From NCBI RefSeq assembly GCF_039939195.1, contig NZ_JBDUUH010000003.1, positions 372,001-436,000 of the forward strand: 64,000 bases of DNA, read 5' to 3'. Positions 1 through 8,738 of the stretch are shown here, piece by piece (the first letter of the stretch is position 1; each line of letters begins with the position of its first letter). A program made the translations under genes and the position numbers. This DNA is from Foliimonas ilicis (GTDB taxonomy: Bacteria > Pseudomonadota > Alphaproteobacteria > Rhizobiales > Rhizobiaceae). Under the pieces are notes generated by a model, which was not told where the DNA came from, did no database searches, and was given only the letters and a program-made list of their open reading frames with translations.

Positions 1-1
1 T

Positions 2-217
2 CTCTGCATTCTTCCGCATTGGACCGTTTCGGCGATTTCGGTGGTGCCGGGCGGCGCGCATCCATCCTACACGCATGGCTATTATGGCCGCGACAACGCC
101 ACCTATCTGCAATGGGACAAGATTTCCGCCGACCGCGAATTGTTCGCCGCATGGATGAAGGAAAACGTGCTCGATGCGACCCCTGAAGTGTTCGAAACCC
201 GCGTGAAGGGGCTTTGA
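2..217 (+). CDS. pcaI: 3-oxoadipate CoA-transferase subunit A, C-terminal end (partial)
   Basis: This frame is open from the window edge to a TGA at 215-217 and encodes the last 71 residues of a protein whose start lies outside the window. It contains the segment VVPGGAHPSYTHGYY, typical of the C-terminal part of the alpha subunit of glutaconate-type family I CoA-transferases. The stop codon is one base before the ATG of the beta-subunit gene, and thiolase and cycloisomerase genes follow. From this context it should be the alpha partner that moves CoA from succinyl-CoA to 3-oxoadipate in the beta-ketoadipate pathway. The family call is firm; the substrate rests on the neighbours. Confidence 0.85.
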   Translation, partial: LCILPHWTVSAISVVPGGAHPSYTHGYYGRDNATYLQWDKISADRELFAAWMKENVLDATPEVFETRVKGL

Positions 218-218
218 G

Positions 219-1001
219 ATGACTGATTTCACCCCGACCGAAATGATGACCATCGCGGCTGCCCGCCAGCTCACCAGCAACGATGTTTGCTTTGTCGGCA
301 TCGGCGCGCCATCCGCTGCCTGCAATGTCGCGCGGCTTACCCACGCGCCGGACATCACGCTCATCTATGAAAGCGGCACGATAGGCACCGCACCTGATGT
401 CCTGCCCTTGTCGATCGGCGACGGCGAATTGTGCGAAACTGCCTTGACCACGGTCGCAGTGCCGGAAATGTTCCGCTACTGGCTGCAGGGCGGGCGCATT
501 TCCATCGGCTTTCTGGGTGCTGCCCAGCTCGACAAATTCGGCAACATCAACACCACCGTCATCGGCGACTACGACAATCCGAAAGTCCGCCTTCCGGGCG
601 GCGGCGGTGCGCCTGAAATCGCCACGTCCTGCGGCGAAATCTATATCACGCTGAAGCAGGCGACCCGTTCGATGGTCGAAAAGATCGACTTCTACACCTC
701 ATTCGGTCACGGCGATGGCGGCGACCACCGCGAGCGTCTCGGTATTTCGACCAAGGGTCCGACGCAGCTCATCACCGATCTCGCGATCTGGCGGCCGGAC
801 CCGGTCACCAAGGAATTCACCGTCGTCTCGCTGCATCCAGGCGTCAGCCGCGAACAGGTTCAGGAAACCTGCGGCTGGACAGTCAAGTTTGCGGATGATT
901 TAGAAGAAACTCCAGCACCAACCGCGCTGGAGCTTTCCACCTTGCGTGATCTGCACGCACGCACGACCGCCGCACATGGCGGGTCCAAGAAGGGCAATTG
1001 A
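219..1001 (+). CDS. pcaJ: 3-oxoadipate CoA-transferase subunit B
   Basis: This 260-residue protein is the beta subunit of a family I CoA-transferase. The segment IYESG puts a glutamate at residue 51, where the covalent CoA-thioester glutamate sits in glutaconate-type enzymes. A glycine-rich stretch (LPGGGGAPE, about residue 127) is also typical. With the alpha subunit encoded just upstream it would convert 3-oxoadipate and succinyl-CoA to 3-oxoadipyl-CoA and succinate in the cytoplasm. The ATG follows the upstream stop by one base and the next gene begins two bases after this stop, so translation is probably coupled. Substrate assignment relies on the adjacent pcaF and pcaB. Confidence 0.9.
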   Translation: MTDFTPTEMMTIAAARQLTSNDVCFVGIGAPSAACNVARLTHAPDITLIYESGTIGTAPDVLPLSIGDGELCETALTTVAVPEMFRYWLQGGRISIGFLGAAQLDKFGNINTTVIGDYDNPKVRLPGGGGAPEIATSCGEIYITLKQATRSMVEKIDFYTSFGHGDGGDHRERLGISTKGPTQLITDLAIWRPDPVTKEFTVVSLHPGVSREQVQETCGWTVKFADDLEETPAPTALELSTLRDLHARTTAAHGGSKKGN

Positions 1002-1003
1002 TC

Positions 1004-2212
1004 ATGGCCGAGGCTTTCATCTGCGCTTATCTCCGCACGCCGATCGGCCGTTTCGGCGGCGCATTGTCTTCGGTGCGGCCGGACGATCTGGGTGCGGTGC
1101 CTTTGCGCGCGCTGGTCGAGCAAAATCCGGGCGTCGATTGGGAAGCCGTCGACGACGTGATTTTCGGCAATGCCAATCAGGCCGGTGAAGACAATCGCAA
1201 CGTCGCGCGCATGAGCCTGCTTCTCGCCGGTCTGCCGGTCGGCATTGCGGGCACCACGATCAACCGCCTCTGCGGTTCGGGCATGGATGCCGTCATCACC
1301 GCAGCTCGCGCCATCAAATCGGGCGAGGCCGAGCTTTACATCGCAGGCGGCACGGAATCCATGAGCCGCGCGCCCTTCGTCATGCCGAAAGCCGATACGG
1401 CCTTTTCGCGCAACGCCGAGATTTACGACACGACAATCGGCTGGCGCTTCGTGAACCCGCTGATGAAGAAGCAATACGGCGTCGATTCCATGCCGGAAAC
1501 CGGCGAGAATGTTGCTGAGGACTACAAGGTTTCACGCGAAGATCAGGATGCATTCGCGCTGCGCAGCCAGCAAAAGGCAGTCGCCGCGCAGGAAAACGGC
1601 CGTCTGGCCAAGGAAATCGTTCCGGTGTCGATCCCCAAGCGCAAGGGCGATCCGGTCATCGTCGACAAGGACGAGCATCCGCGCGGCGATACGACCATCG
1701 AGATCCTGTCGAAGCTAGGCACGCCTTTCAAGAAGGAAGGCGGCACGGTCACGGCGGGTAACGCTTCCGGGGTCAATGATGGTGCGGCGGCCCTGATCAT
1801 CGCTTCCGAGGTGGCGGCCCGCAAATATGGCCTGACGCCGATTGCCCGCATCGTTGGCGGTGCGGTCGCAGGCGTTGCGCCGCGCATCATGGGCATCGGC
1901 CCGGCACCGGCAACCAAAAAGCTCTGCGCTCGGCTTGGCATTACGCCGCAGGATTTCGATTTGATCGAGCTTAACGAAGCATTCGCCTCCCAAGGCATAG
2001 CCGTGCTTCGCGAACTCGGAATTGCCGAGGATGCGGCGCATGTGAACCCGAATGGCGGCGCGATTGCGCTTGGCCATCCGCTCGGCATGTCGGGCGCGCG
2101 CATCACCGGCACGGCAGCGCTCGAACTCAGCCTCACCGGCAAAAAGCGCGCACTGGCCACGATGTGCATCGGCGTCGGGCAGGGCATCGCCATCGCGCTT
2201 GAAGCCGTCTGA
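1004..2212 (+). CDS. pcaF: 3-oxoadipyl-CoA thiolase
   Basis: This 402-residue thiolase has all three active-site landmarks: nucleophilic Cys90 in NRLCGSGMD, His358 in ALGHPLG and Cys388 in MCIGVGQG. Length and motifs fit the acetyl-CoA acetyltransferase family. Position directly after the CoA-transferase genes identifies it as the enzyme that cleaves 3-oxoadipyl-CoA to succinyl-CoA and acetyl-CoA, the last step of the beta-ketoadipate pathway. The ATG at 1004 follows an AAGAAGGG ribosome-binding stretch. An in-frame TTG at 998 is possible but less likely. A general acetoacetyl-CoA thiolase cannot be excluded from sequence alone. Confidence 0.92.
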   Translation: MAEAFICAYLRTPIGRFGGALSSVRPDDLGAVPLRALVEQNPGVDWEAVDDVIFGNANQAGEDNRNVARMSLLLAGLPVGIAGTTINRLCGSGMDAVITAARAIKSGEAELYIAGGTESMSRAPFVMPKADTAFSRNAEIYDTTIGWRFVNPLMKKQYGVDSMPETGENVAEDYKVSREDQDAFALRSQQKAVAAQENGRLAKEIVPVSIPKRKGDPVIVDKDEHPRGDTTIEILSKLGTPFKKEGGTVTAGNASGVNDGAAALIIASEVAARKYGLTPIARIVGGAVAGVAPRIMGIGPAPATKKLCARLGITPQDFDLIELNEAFASQGIAVLRELGIAEDAAHVNPNGGAIALGHPLGMSGARITGTAALELSLTGKKRALATMCIGVGQGIAIALEAV

Positions 2213-2213
2213 G

Positions 2214-3266
2214 ATGCTTACGCCGCAACCCTTGTTGAATGCGCTTGTCGGAGACGACGAGATTGCGGCGCTGCTTTCCGACGAGCGTCAAATGGCGGCA
2301 ATGCTTGAGTTCGAGCTCGCGCTTGCGTGGGCGCAAGCCGACGCCGGTTTGATCGAAGACGATACAGCTTCTGCGATTGAGGCTGGTATCGATGGTTTCT
2401 CGCCAGACTGGCAGGCCCTTGCCGATGGGCTAGCGCGCGACGGCGTCGTCGTGCCCGCGCTGGTCAAACAATTGCGCAAGGTGATCGGCGAGCCGCATGG
2501 CAGTAACGTTCATCTTGGCGCGACCAGTCAGGATGTCATCGATACAGCGCTGATCCTGCAACTGGCCGAGATCATTCCGGTTTTCGAAGAGCGGTTGGAA
2601 AGCCTCCAAGCGTCATTCGCGGCCCTTTCGAAGGCGAATGGCAAGCAAGGCCTGATGGCGCATACGCGTATGCAACAGGCGTTGCCCTTCACTGTTGCGG
2701 ATAAGATCAGGACTTGGGTCGAACCGCTCGAGCGCCATCGCAAGGCTCTTTCTTCGATCCGCTCCAGCCTGCTGGTCATTCAGCTTGGCGGGCCTATCGG
2801 CAATCGCGAAAGCTTCTCAGGCAAGGGCGATGCGATTGCGCGCGCGCTGGCCAAGCACCTCGATCTCGGTTTGGCCGAGCCTTGGCATTCCGGCCGCGAT
2901 CCGCTTGTCGGCTTCGCGTCGCTGCTGTCGTTGATTTCGGGAAGCCTCGGCAAATTCGGTGCCGACATTGCGCTTATGGCGCAGAACGAAGTTCAGGAAG
3001 TGCGCCTTTCAGGTGGCGGCGGGTCGTCGGCCATGGCGCACAAATCCAACCCGGTGAATGCCGAAGTGCTGGTGAGCCTCGCCCGGTACAATGCCGGGCT
3101 GGTCGGCACGCTGCATCAGGCTCTGGTGCATGAAAACGAGCGTTCCGGCGCCGCGTGGACGCTTGAATGGCTGACCCTGCCGCAAATTCTTCTGACGACG
3201 GGTGCCAGCCTGCGCATTGCAAATTTGCTGGTCGAACAGGTGAGTTTCAAGTCAGATCTTTCCTAA
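2214..3266 (+). CDS. pcaB: 3-carboxy-cis,cis-muconate cycloisomerase
   Basis: This 350-residue protein belongs to the fumarase/aspartase/adenylosuccinate lyase superfamily. It carries the superfamily signature as GSSAMAHKSNP (residues 270-280) and the GSNVHLGATSQD segment near residue 98. PcaB cycloisomerises 3-carboxy-cis,cis-muconate to 4-carboxymuconolactone after ring cleavage of protocatechuate. The ATG at 2214 is one base after the pcaF stop; the frame is open further upstream, but only inside pcaF. It is the last gene of the pca operon seen here. In many rhizobia pcaB sits with pcaDCHG, so placement after pcaF is a little unusual. The other pathway genes must lie elsewhere. Confidence 0.9.
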   Translation: MLTPQPLLNALVGDDEIAALLSDERQMAAMLEFELALAWAQADAGLIEDDTASAIEAGIDGFSPDWQALADGLARDGVVVPALVKQLRKVIGEPHGSNVHLGATSQDVIDTALILQLAEIIPVFEERLESLQASFAALSKANGKQGLMAHTRMQQALPFTVADKIRTWVEPLERHRKALSSIRSSLLVIQLGGPIGNRESFSGKGDAIARALAKHLDLGLAEPWHSGRDPLVGFASLLSLISGSLGKFGADIALMAQNEVQEVRLSGGGGSSAMAHKSNPVNAEVLVSLARYNAGLVGTLHQALVHENERSGAAWTLEWLTLPQILLTTGASLRIANLLVEQVSFKSDLS

Positions 3267-3271
3267 ATCGC

Positions 3272-3299
3272 TGATCCAAATGCCTGAAATCTGCGTAAA
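3272..3299 (+). promoter_or_regulatory. Candidate ECF-sigma promoter of the DUF1295-photolyase operon
   Basis: TGATCC at 3272-3277, a 17-base spacer and GTAAA at 3295-3299 lie 50-77 bases before the ATG at 3349. This resembles the RpoE(ChrR) pattern of alphaproteobacteria (TGATCC, about 18 bases, TAA). It also resembles two sites found at the sigma locus at 10.0-10.1 kb. The photolyase gene is a known target of such sigma factors in Rhodobacter. The site is seen in the sequence; its activity is inferred. Confidence 0.5.
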
Positions 3300-3348
3300 C
3301 GGGTTTCAGATAGCGCTCTTGTGAGCCAAGCATTGTGAAAAGCCGTCG

Positions 3349-4152
3349 ATGACCCTTCTTCTCCTTTTCTGCCTTCTCGTTGCGATGTCGCTGTTCATGA
3401 CAGGCGCTTGGCTTATCGAGCGGCAGACGGGTCAATCCGGCTGGATCGATACGATCTGGTCGTTCTCCACCGGCATAGTCGGCGTGGCGGGCGCGCTGAT
3501 TGTCGTCGGGAATGAAGGCCTCTTGCTGCGCAATTTCGTCGTGGCAGCAATGGTCGCGATCTGGTCGTTCAGGCTGGGCAGCCACATTGCACGGCGAACG
3601 CTGAAAAGCGGCGGTGTAGATCCACGCTACAGCAATCTGAAAAAGGAGTGGGGCGACAATGCAGCCATGCGCCTGTTCCTGTTTCTGCAAAGCCAGGCGA
3701 TTGCAGGCTTCATTCTCGTGCTCGCGGTCTATGTGGCAGCGCATAATCCGGCACCTTTCCCGAACATTGCAGACTATATCGGTATAATCGTCTTTGCGGT
3801 CGCCGTGCTCGGCGAAGCGGTGGCAGACGGGCAGATGCGCGAATTCGGAGCCGATCCTGCCAATAAGGGCAAGGTCTGCGATGTCGGCCTGTGGAGCATA
3901 TCGCGCCATCCGAATTACTTCTTCGAATGGCTTGGCTGGGTCGCTTATCCGATAATCGCGATCAGTCTCACTCCGGATTATCTGATTGGCTGGCTGGCCA
4001 TACTTGCGCCGATCCAGATGTATTATCTGCTCGTCCATGTTTCGGGCATTCCGCCGCTGGAGGCGCATATGCTGAAATCGCGGGGCGACAAATTCCGGGA
4101 TTATCAGCGTCGCGTCAGCGCCTTCTGGCCGATCCCGAAAGCCGCCAAATGA
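3349..4152 (+). CDS. DUF1295 family membrane protein (steroid 5-alpha-reductase-like)
   Basis: This 267-residue integral membrane protein has about seven hydrophobic segments. It carries the SRHPNYFFEW signature near residue 183 that defines DUF1295 and is related to the isoprenylcysteine methyltransferase and steroid 5-alpha-reductase fold. The substrate is unknown; family members are thought to act on lipids. It is the first gene of a tight three-gene operon: its stop overlaps the next ATG as ATGA. The last gene of the operon encodes a DNA photolyase. Together with the promoter-like site at 3272 this suggests a role in the response to photo-oxidative or membrane damage, which is inference. 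Confidence 0.82.
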   Translation: MTLLLLFCLLVAMSLFMTGAWLIERQTGQSGWIDTIWSFSTGIVGVAGALIVVGNEGLLLRNFVVAAMVAIWSFRLGSHIARRTLKSGGVDPRYSNLKKEWGDNAAMRLFLFLQSQAIAGFILVLAVYVAAHNPAPFPNIADYIGIIVFAVAVLGEAVADGQMREFGADPANKGKVCDVGLWSISRHPNYFFEWLGWVAYPIIAISLTPDYLIGWLAILAPIQMYYLLVHVSGIPPLEAHMLKSRGDKFRDYQRRVSAFWPIPKAAK

Positions 4153-4706
4153 GCCTGATGCAAAGATATCGGCTCTACGTCGATAATGACGATCCACTTG
4201 CCGCCGCCAGCAATTTCATTGCCGTGATGGTCGCGGCGAGCCAGCCTTTTTATCCGCTTTATGTCTATTGGGTCATTGGCGGTGATTATTGGCCGACGCT
4301 TTTCACGTTTTTCTCGACGCCGTTCTTTCTGGCGGTCCCCGCTCTGGCGCGCTCCCACAGCATGGCCGGACGCGCGCTGCTTCCGATTGCTGGTACCGCG
4401 AACACAGCGCTGGCTTCGCTTCTTCTTGGCCCGCAATCCGGCGTGCTGCTGTTTTTGATGGCATGCGTACTGATTGCCGCCGTCCAGTTTCGCAAAAGCG
4501 AGCGCTGGTGCGCATTCGTGCTGGTCGCGGCATCAACTGCAGCCTATTTCCTGCTGAAAGGCACCACGCAATACGCATTGGTGAACTTGTCCGACAGCGC
4601 CGCGACCGGCCTTATCGCTCTCAATGCATTCAGCGTTGGAGCATTGCTGGTGATTGCGGGATTTTCCTTCGCAGATGCAATCAGAAACGACAGGCATGAA
4701 CGATAA
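4149..4706 (+). CDS. Hypothetical integral membrane protein
   Basis: This 185-residue protein has a short polar N-terminus (MSLMQRYRLYVDNDDP) followed by about five or six hydrophobic segments that cover nearly the whole chain. I see no catalytic motif and recognise no family. The start at 4149 is set by the ATGA overlap with the upstream DUF1295 gene; the frame is open upstream but only through that gene. Its 3' end overlaps the photolyase start by 11 bases, so the three proteins are almost certainly co-translated. It may partner the DUF1295 enzyme in the membrane, but nothing in the sequence proves this. Confidence 0.7.
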   Translation: MSLMQRYRLYVDNDDPLAAASNFIAVMVAASQPFYPLYVYWVIGGDYWPTLFTFFSTPFFLAVPALARSHSMAGRALLPIAGTANTALASLLLGPQSGVLLFLMACVLIAAVQFRKSERWCAFVLVAASTAAYFLLKGTTQYALVNLSDSAATGLIALNAFSVGALLVIAGFSFADAIRNDRHER

Positions 4707-6117
4707 AAGCACTCCGGTTCTGGTTCTTTTCAGGCATGATCTGCGCATCGCGGATAACCGCGCGCTGAGCGCTGCAGCCGACAGCGGCAAGCCGGTAATC
4801 GCCGCTTTCATCCTCGACGAGGAAAGCAAAGGCATTCGCCCGATTGGCGGTGCGCGGCGCTGGTGGCTGCACCATTCACTGCTCGCTCTGTCGAAAAAAC
4901 TCAAAAAACGCGGCGTGAAATTGCATTTTCTGCGCGGCATCATGTCGAAAACGGTCGAAACGCTTCAGGAATCCACAAAAGCCGACCTCGTTTTCTGGAA
5001 CAAACGCTACGATCCGGCAGAAATCGACGCTGATCTGGCGACGGAAAAAGCGCTTCAAGCTCGGGGCGTCACGACCGATAGTTTCGACGGCCATCTGCTG
5101 CACGACCCCGACAAGGTGAAAACCGGAGCAGGCAGAGAATACCGCGTCTACACACCGTTCTGGCGCGAACTCGCAAAACATCACTACCGCGATCCGGTCG
5201 ATGCGCCTGAAAAGATCAACGGTTTCGATGGCAAAATCCAATCCGAAAATCTGGACGATTGGAAATTGCTGCCAACCAAGCCGGATTGGAGCGGCGGCTT
5301 GGGCAAAACTTGGACCCCCGGCGAGGAAAGCGCGCATGAACGCTTGGCTGATTTTCTGGACGAGACCATCGACGGCTACGGCGAAAACCGCGAACTTCCC
5401 GGCATAGAGGGAACGTCCGGCCTTTCGCCGCATCTGGCGCATGGCGAGATTACGCCGTTTCAGATTTTCGCGGCGATGAGCCAAAAGCGCGTTCACGCGA
5501 AACCTGCCGACATCGAGACTTTCCGAAAGGAAATCTGCTGGCGTGAGTTCTGCTATCACCAGCTTTATCACAATCGCGATCTGGCGACGGTGAACTACAA
5601 CCGCTCATTCGATGCGTTTCCGTGGAAAACGAACGAGCAATACCTTCAAAAATGGCAAAAAGGGCAGACCGGCTATTCGCTCGTCGATGCCGCAATGCGC
5701 CAGCTTTGGGAGATCGGCTGGATGCACAACCGCGTGCGGATGGTGACGGCGTCGTTCCTCATCAAGCATCTGCTGGTCGATTGGCGCGTGGGCGAACAAT
5801 GGTTCTGGGACACGCTGGTCGATGCCGATCCGGCCAGCAATGCCGCGAATTGGCAGTGGGTCGCAGGCTCCGGCGCGGATGCCTCACCCTATTTCCGCAT
5901 CTTCAACCCGATCCTTCAGGCCAGGAAATTCGATGCGAAGGGTGATTATATTCGCCGTTTCGTGCCCGAACTTGAAAACGTGTCGGACGATGCGGTGCAC
6001 GAGCCGTCGGGTGGCAAGGGGAAGGGGCTGTTCGACACCTATCCCGAACCTGTTGTGGATCACAGGCAGGCGCGGGAAGATGCGTTGAGCGCCTACGAAA
6101 AGGCGCGGAAAGCCTGA
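4696..6117 (+). CDS. phrB: Deoxyribodipyrimidine photolyase (class I CPD photolyase)
   Basis: This 473-residue protein matches the usual length of bacterial class I photolyases. The N-terminal Rossmann-like antenna domain starts with LVLFRHDLRIADN. The C-terminal FAD-binding helical domain has WREFCYHQL, TGYSLVDAAMRQL, WMHNRVRM and ANWQWVAGSGADASPYFR. It repairs cyclobutane pyrimidine dimers with blue light, using FADH- and an antenna cofactor. The ATG at 4696 lies inside the upstream membrane-protein gene; an in-frame start at 4654 would lengthen the N-terminus without conserved residues. It is the last gene of the DUF1295 operon and may be expressed from the ECF-type site at 3272. Confidence 0.94.
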   Translation: MNDKSTPVLVLFRHDLRIADNRALSAAADSGKPVIAAFILDEESKGIRPIGGARRWWLHHSLLALSKKLKKRGVKLHFLRGIMSKTVETLQESTKADLVFWNKRYDPAEIDADLATEKALQARGVTTDSFDGHLLHDPDKVKTGAGREYRVYTPFWRELAKHHYRDPVDAPEKINGFDGKIQSENLDDWKLLPTKPDWSGGLGKTWTPGEESAHERLADFLDETIDGYGENRELPGIEGTSGLSPHLAHGEITPFQIFAAMSQKRVHAKPADIETFRKEICWREFCYHQLYHNRDLATVNYNRSFDAFPWKTNEQYLQKWQKGQTGYSLVDAAMRQLWEIGWMHNRVRMVTASFLIKHLLVDWRVGEQWFWDTLVDADPASNAANWQWVAGSGADASPYFRIFNPILQARKFDAKGDYIRRFVPELENVSDDAVHEPSGGKGKGLFDTYPEPVVDHRQAREDALSAYEKARKA

Positions 6118-6513
6118 TCAGTTTCCGATGGTTGCAGTACCGGAAGTGCCATCATCGCGCAGCCATGAAATCTTGTTGTCCCCGGTCTTCTGGATGGTGA
6201 AGCAAAACTGCTTGCCCTTGTACCAGGTCGGCCATTGCTGGCACATGGAATTACCCTGGATCCACCATTTGCCGTCCTCCTTAGGCGCAAACATGCTTGC
6301 TGCCGAAATGCCCGAAACATCGCCCGACACAACACCACCCGCGCTATAGCTCAGCGGCAGGCTGACGCCGAACGGGGTGGAAAGATAAACCGTCTTGCCC
6401 TCGATCAATGCCTTAACCTCCGGCCCTGAAAGATCTTCGGAAAATGCAGGGGAAGATAATCCCCCGAGGACGATTGCTGCAAAAAGCGGAAGCGATTTCC
6501 TGAACAAAGGCAT
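6118..6513 (-). CDS. Small exported protein of unknown function
   Basis: This 131-residue protein starts with a clear signal peptide (MPLFRKSLPLFAAIVLGGL, cleavage likely near SPAFS-ED). The mature part of about 108 residues contains two cysteines 13 residues apart and several tryptophans (KWWIQG, QQWPTWYKGKQFC, ISWLRDD). It resembles small periplasmic DUF995-type proteins of Rhizobiales, but I cannot confirm that by eye. The ATG at 6513 was chosen because it begins the signal peptide; the open frame extends 38 codons upstream without one. Its stop abuts the photolyase stop tail-to-tail, so it is a separate transcript. Confidence 0.65.
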   Translation of the reverse strand: MPLFRKSLPLFAAIVLGGLSSPAFSEDLSGPEVKALIEGKTVYLSTPFGVSLPLSYSAGGVVSGDVSGISAASMFAPKEDGKWWIQGNSMCQQWPTWYKGKQFCFTIQKTGDNKISWLRDDGTSGTATIGN

Positions 6514-6769
6514 CAATGAAGTCCTCGGGGTTGATCTTAGGTTTGCTATATACGTGCTGTGGGCCCTTCCGGTTTCGTAGCGGCGCGAAAATGATTGCCG
6601 GTAGAGAACTGTCAACGGCGCGCACAATTCGGTGCAAAAGGGATGTCAGGTGGCGGTTTCTCAGAGAAATCATCGTCAAGCGCAGCATGCAGCGCTATTT
6701 TCGACGCCATGATTCGCACTTTTGAACCTTTGGCGATTTGCCTCCCGCACAATGGCGGGTGCTAGGTTC

Positions 6770-7468
6770 ATGGCTGCCGAACAGAGTACGAAACCAAAGC
6801 CAGACCAGAGCAGGGCTGCCCGCTCGAAAGCCGCGCCTCTGTTCGACAGGGAGCTGGAGCATCTGCCGCCGCCCGCCCGCTGGCGCGAATGGATGGGGCG
6901 CGTGGAGGCAGTGATATTTGCGGCTTCTGCGCCTGTTTCGCGCGACGCGCTGAGCAAGGTCGTCGGGCAGCAATGCAATATCGACCTCATAATCGATGAC
7001 ATTCGCGAGGAATTGAACGGCCGTCCCTATGAACTCGTGTCAGTCGCCGGAGGCTGGCAGCATCGAACCCGTTCAGGCTTTTCCGATGCGATCAAAACCG
7101 CTTCGGGGGTCAGCGAGCGAACGGTCGATCTGAGCCAGTCGGAGGCGCTCGTCCTGATGACCATCGGCTATTTCCAGCCGCTGACCCGCTCCGAATTGTC
7201 GGGGTTTTTTGGACGCGAGATCAGCCGCGACCTGATTGCCAATCTGCGAAGCGCTGGTTTCATTGCTTCCGGTCCGCGCAGTCCGACACCCGGCGCGCCT
7301 TATACTTACGTGACCACGCCAGCCTTCCTCGCACATTTCGGGCTGAACACGTTGCGCGATCTACCCGATTTCGAGACGTTGGAAGATGCTGGCCTGCTCA
7401 GCAGAAAGCAATTGCTGGCCGATAGCCCGGAAGGACTGCCGCTCGCCGGCGGTGCCGACGAGGATTGA
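6770..7468 (+). CDS. scpB: ScpB-like segregation and condensation protein (orphan)
   Basis: This protein of about 232 residues has the ScpB layout of two winged-helix domains. The first (VEAVIFAASAPVSRDALSKV) begins near residue 43. The second includes LSQSEALVLMTIGYFQPLTRSEL and ends in a GAPYTYVTTPAFLAHFGL segment near residue 180. ScpB partners ScpA and SMC in chromosome condensation. No scpA or smc lies nearby, whereas housekeeping scpB normally sits next to scpA, so this is probably a second, divergent copy with an unknown role. Starts at 6770, 6752 and 6722 (TTG) are all possible and none has a strong ribosome site. Confidence 0.75.
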   Translation: MAAEQSTKPKPDQSRAARSKAAPLFDRELEHLPPPARWREWMGRVEAVIFAASAPVSRDALSKVVGQQCNIDLIIDDIREELNGRPYELVSVAGGWQHRTRSGFSDAIKTASGVSERTVDLSQSEALVLMTIGYFQPLTRSELSGFFGREISRDLIANLRSAGFIASGPRSPTPGAPYTYVTTPAFLAHFGLNTLRDLPDFETLEDAGLLSRKQLLADSPEGLPLAGGADED

Positions 7469-7469
7469 T

Positions 7470-8738
7470 TTGGACAGTTTAAATCTCGGATTTTCCGCCG
7501 ATGACGAAACGCTTCTCGAGCGTGTTCAGAGGCAGACATTCCGGTATTTCTGGGAGGGCGCGCATCCGGCAAGCGGCTGGGCTTACGACCGGCGTTTGAC
7601 CGCGGGTGCTGCAAGGAACGATCTCGTTTCGACGGCGGGTGTAGGTTTCGGCATTATGGTGCTGATTGTTGCTGCCGAGCGGGAATGGCTTTCGCGCGCG
7701 ACCGTGATCGAGCGTCTCGACCTGATCCTCACCGCACTTGAGAATGCGCCGCGCTTTCACGGCGCGTTTTCGCATTTTCTGAATGGCAAAACGGGTGAGG
7801 CGGTCTCATTCTCAAAGATGGACGATGGCGGCGACATCGTCGAGACGTCATTGCTCATGCAGGGCGTGTTATGCGCCCGGCAATATTTCACGCGCGATAC
7901 ACCTTCAGAATCGGCAATCCGCGACAAGTGCCAGAAGCTTTGGAATGCCGTTGAGTGGAATTGGTACACGAAATCCGGTCGAAAGACGCTCTACTGGCAC
8001 TGGAGTCCCAAATACCAATTTAGAATAAACCTGCCGGTTCGCGGCTGGAATGAAGGGATCATCGCATATGTCATGGCTGCTGGCGCGGAGCGCCCGATAG
8101 AACCAACGGTTTTCCATAATGGCTTCGCGTTGAATGGCGGCTTTCGGAACGAAGAGCCTCGCTACGGCATGATCCTAACGCTTGGCCAGCCCGATGGCGG
8201 ACCGCTGTTTCTGGTCCAGTCAGCGTTTTGCGGCCTCGATCCGCGTGCCATGAAGGATCGTTACGCCGATTATTGGGAGCAGGCGGTTACGCACACGCGC
8301 ATCAACATTGAGCATGCAGTGCGAAATCCCAAGGGCCACAAGGGTTACGGAGCTGATTGCTGGGGCTTGTCGGCCAGTCATGGCCCGAAGAAATATCTTG
8401 TCGGCTCACCCGATCATGATCGGGGCATCGTCACGCCGACCGCAGCACTTTCCAGCATGCCTTATGCGCCCTTGGAAAGCCTGCGTGCGATGCGCCACTT
8501 TCTCGACTTCCAGAATGGAAAGCTTTGGGGACGATATGGTTTCGTCGATGCTTTCGCATCGGACGGAAGCTGGATTTCGAAAACCTGTCTGGCAATCAAT
8601 CAGGGACCGATCATCGCGATGATCGAGAATTTCCGCTCCGGCTTGTTGTGGAAGCTGTTCATGAGCGCACCGGAAATCCAGACAGGTTTGGACCGCCTGG
8701 ATTTTATGCCCCGATCATCTTTCGCGCAAAACCCTTGA
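7470..8738 (+). CDS. Glucoamylase-family (PF10091-type) glycosidase
   Basis: This protein of about 422 residues opens with a QRQTFRYFWEGAHPASGWAYDR segment, the hallmark of the bacterial glycoamylase-like family that includes beta-1,2-glucanases (GH144-type). Later motifs include GFGIMVLIVAAER, YHWSPKY-like YWHWSPKYQF and NPKGHKGYGADCWGLSASHG. No signal peptide is visible, so it may act in the cytoplasm. Rhizobiales make cyclic beta-1,2-glucans, making them a plausible but unproven substrate. I prefer the TTG at 7470, six bases after GAGG; a GTG at 7452 inside scpB is the alternative. The start is coupled to scpB, and the 3' end overlaps the convergent anti-sigma gene by 35 bases. Confidence 0.75.
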   Translation: MDSLNLGFSADDETLLERVQRQTFRYFWEGAHPASGWAYDRRLTAGAARNDLVSTAGVGFGIMVLIVAAEREWLSRATVIERLDLILTALENAPRFHGAFSHFLNGKTGEAVSFSKMDDGGDIVETSLLMQGVLCARQYFTRDTPSESAIRDKCQKLWNAVEWNWYTKSGRKTLYWHWSPKYQFRINLPVRGWNEGIIAYVMAAGAERPIEPTVFHNGFALNGGFRNEEPRYGMILTLGQPDGGPLFLVQSAFCGLDPRAMKDRYADYWEQAVTHTRINIEHAVRNPKGHKGYGADCWGLSASHGPKKYLVGSPDHDRGIVTPTAALSSMPYAPLESLRAMRHFLDFQNGKLWGRYGFVDAFASDGSWISKTCLAINQGPIIAMIENFRSGLLWKLFMSAPEIQTGLDRLDFMPRSSFAQNP

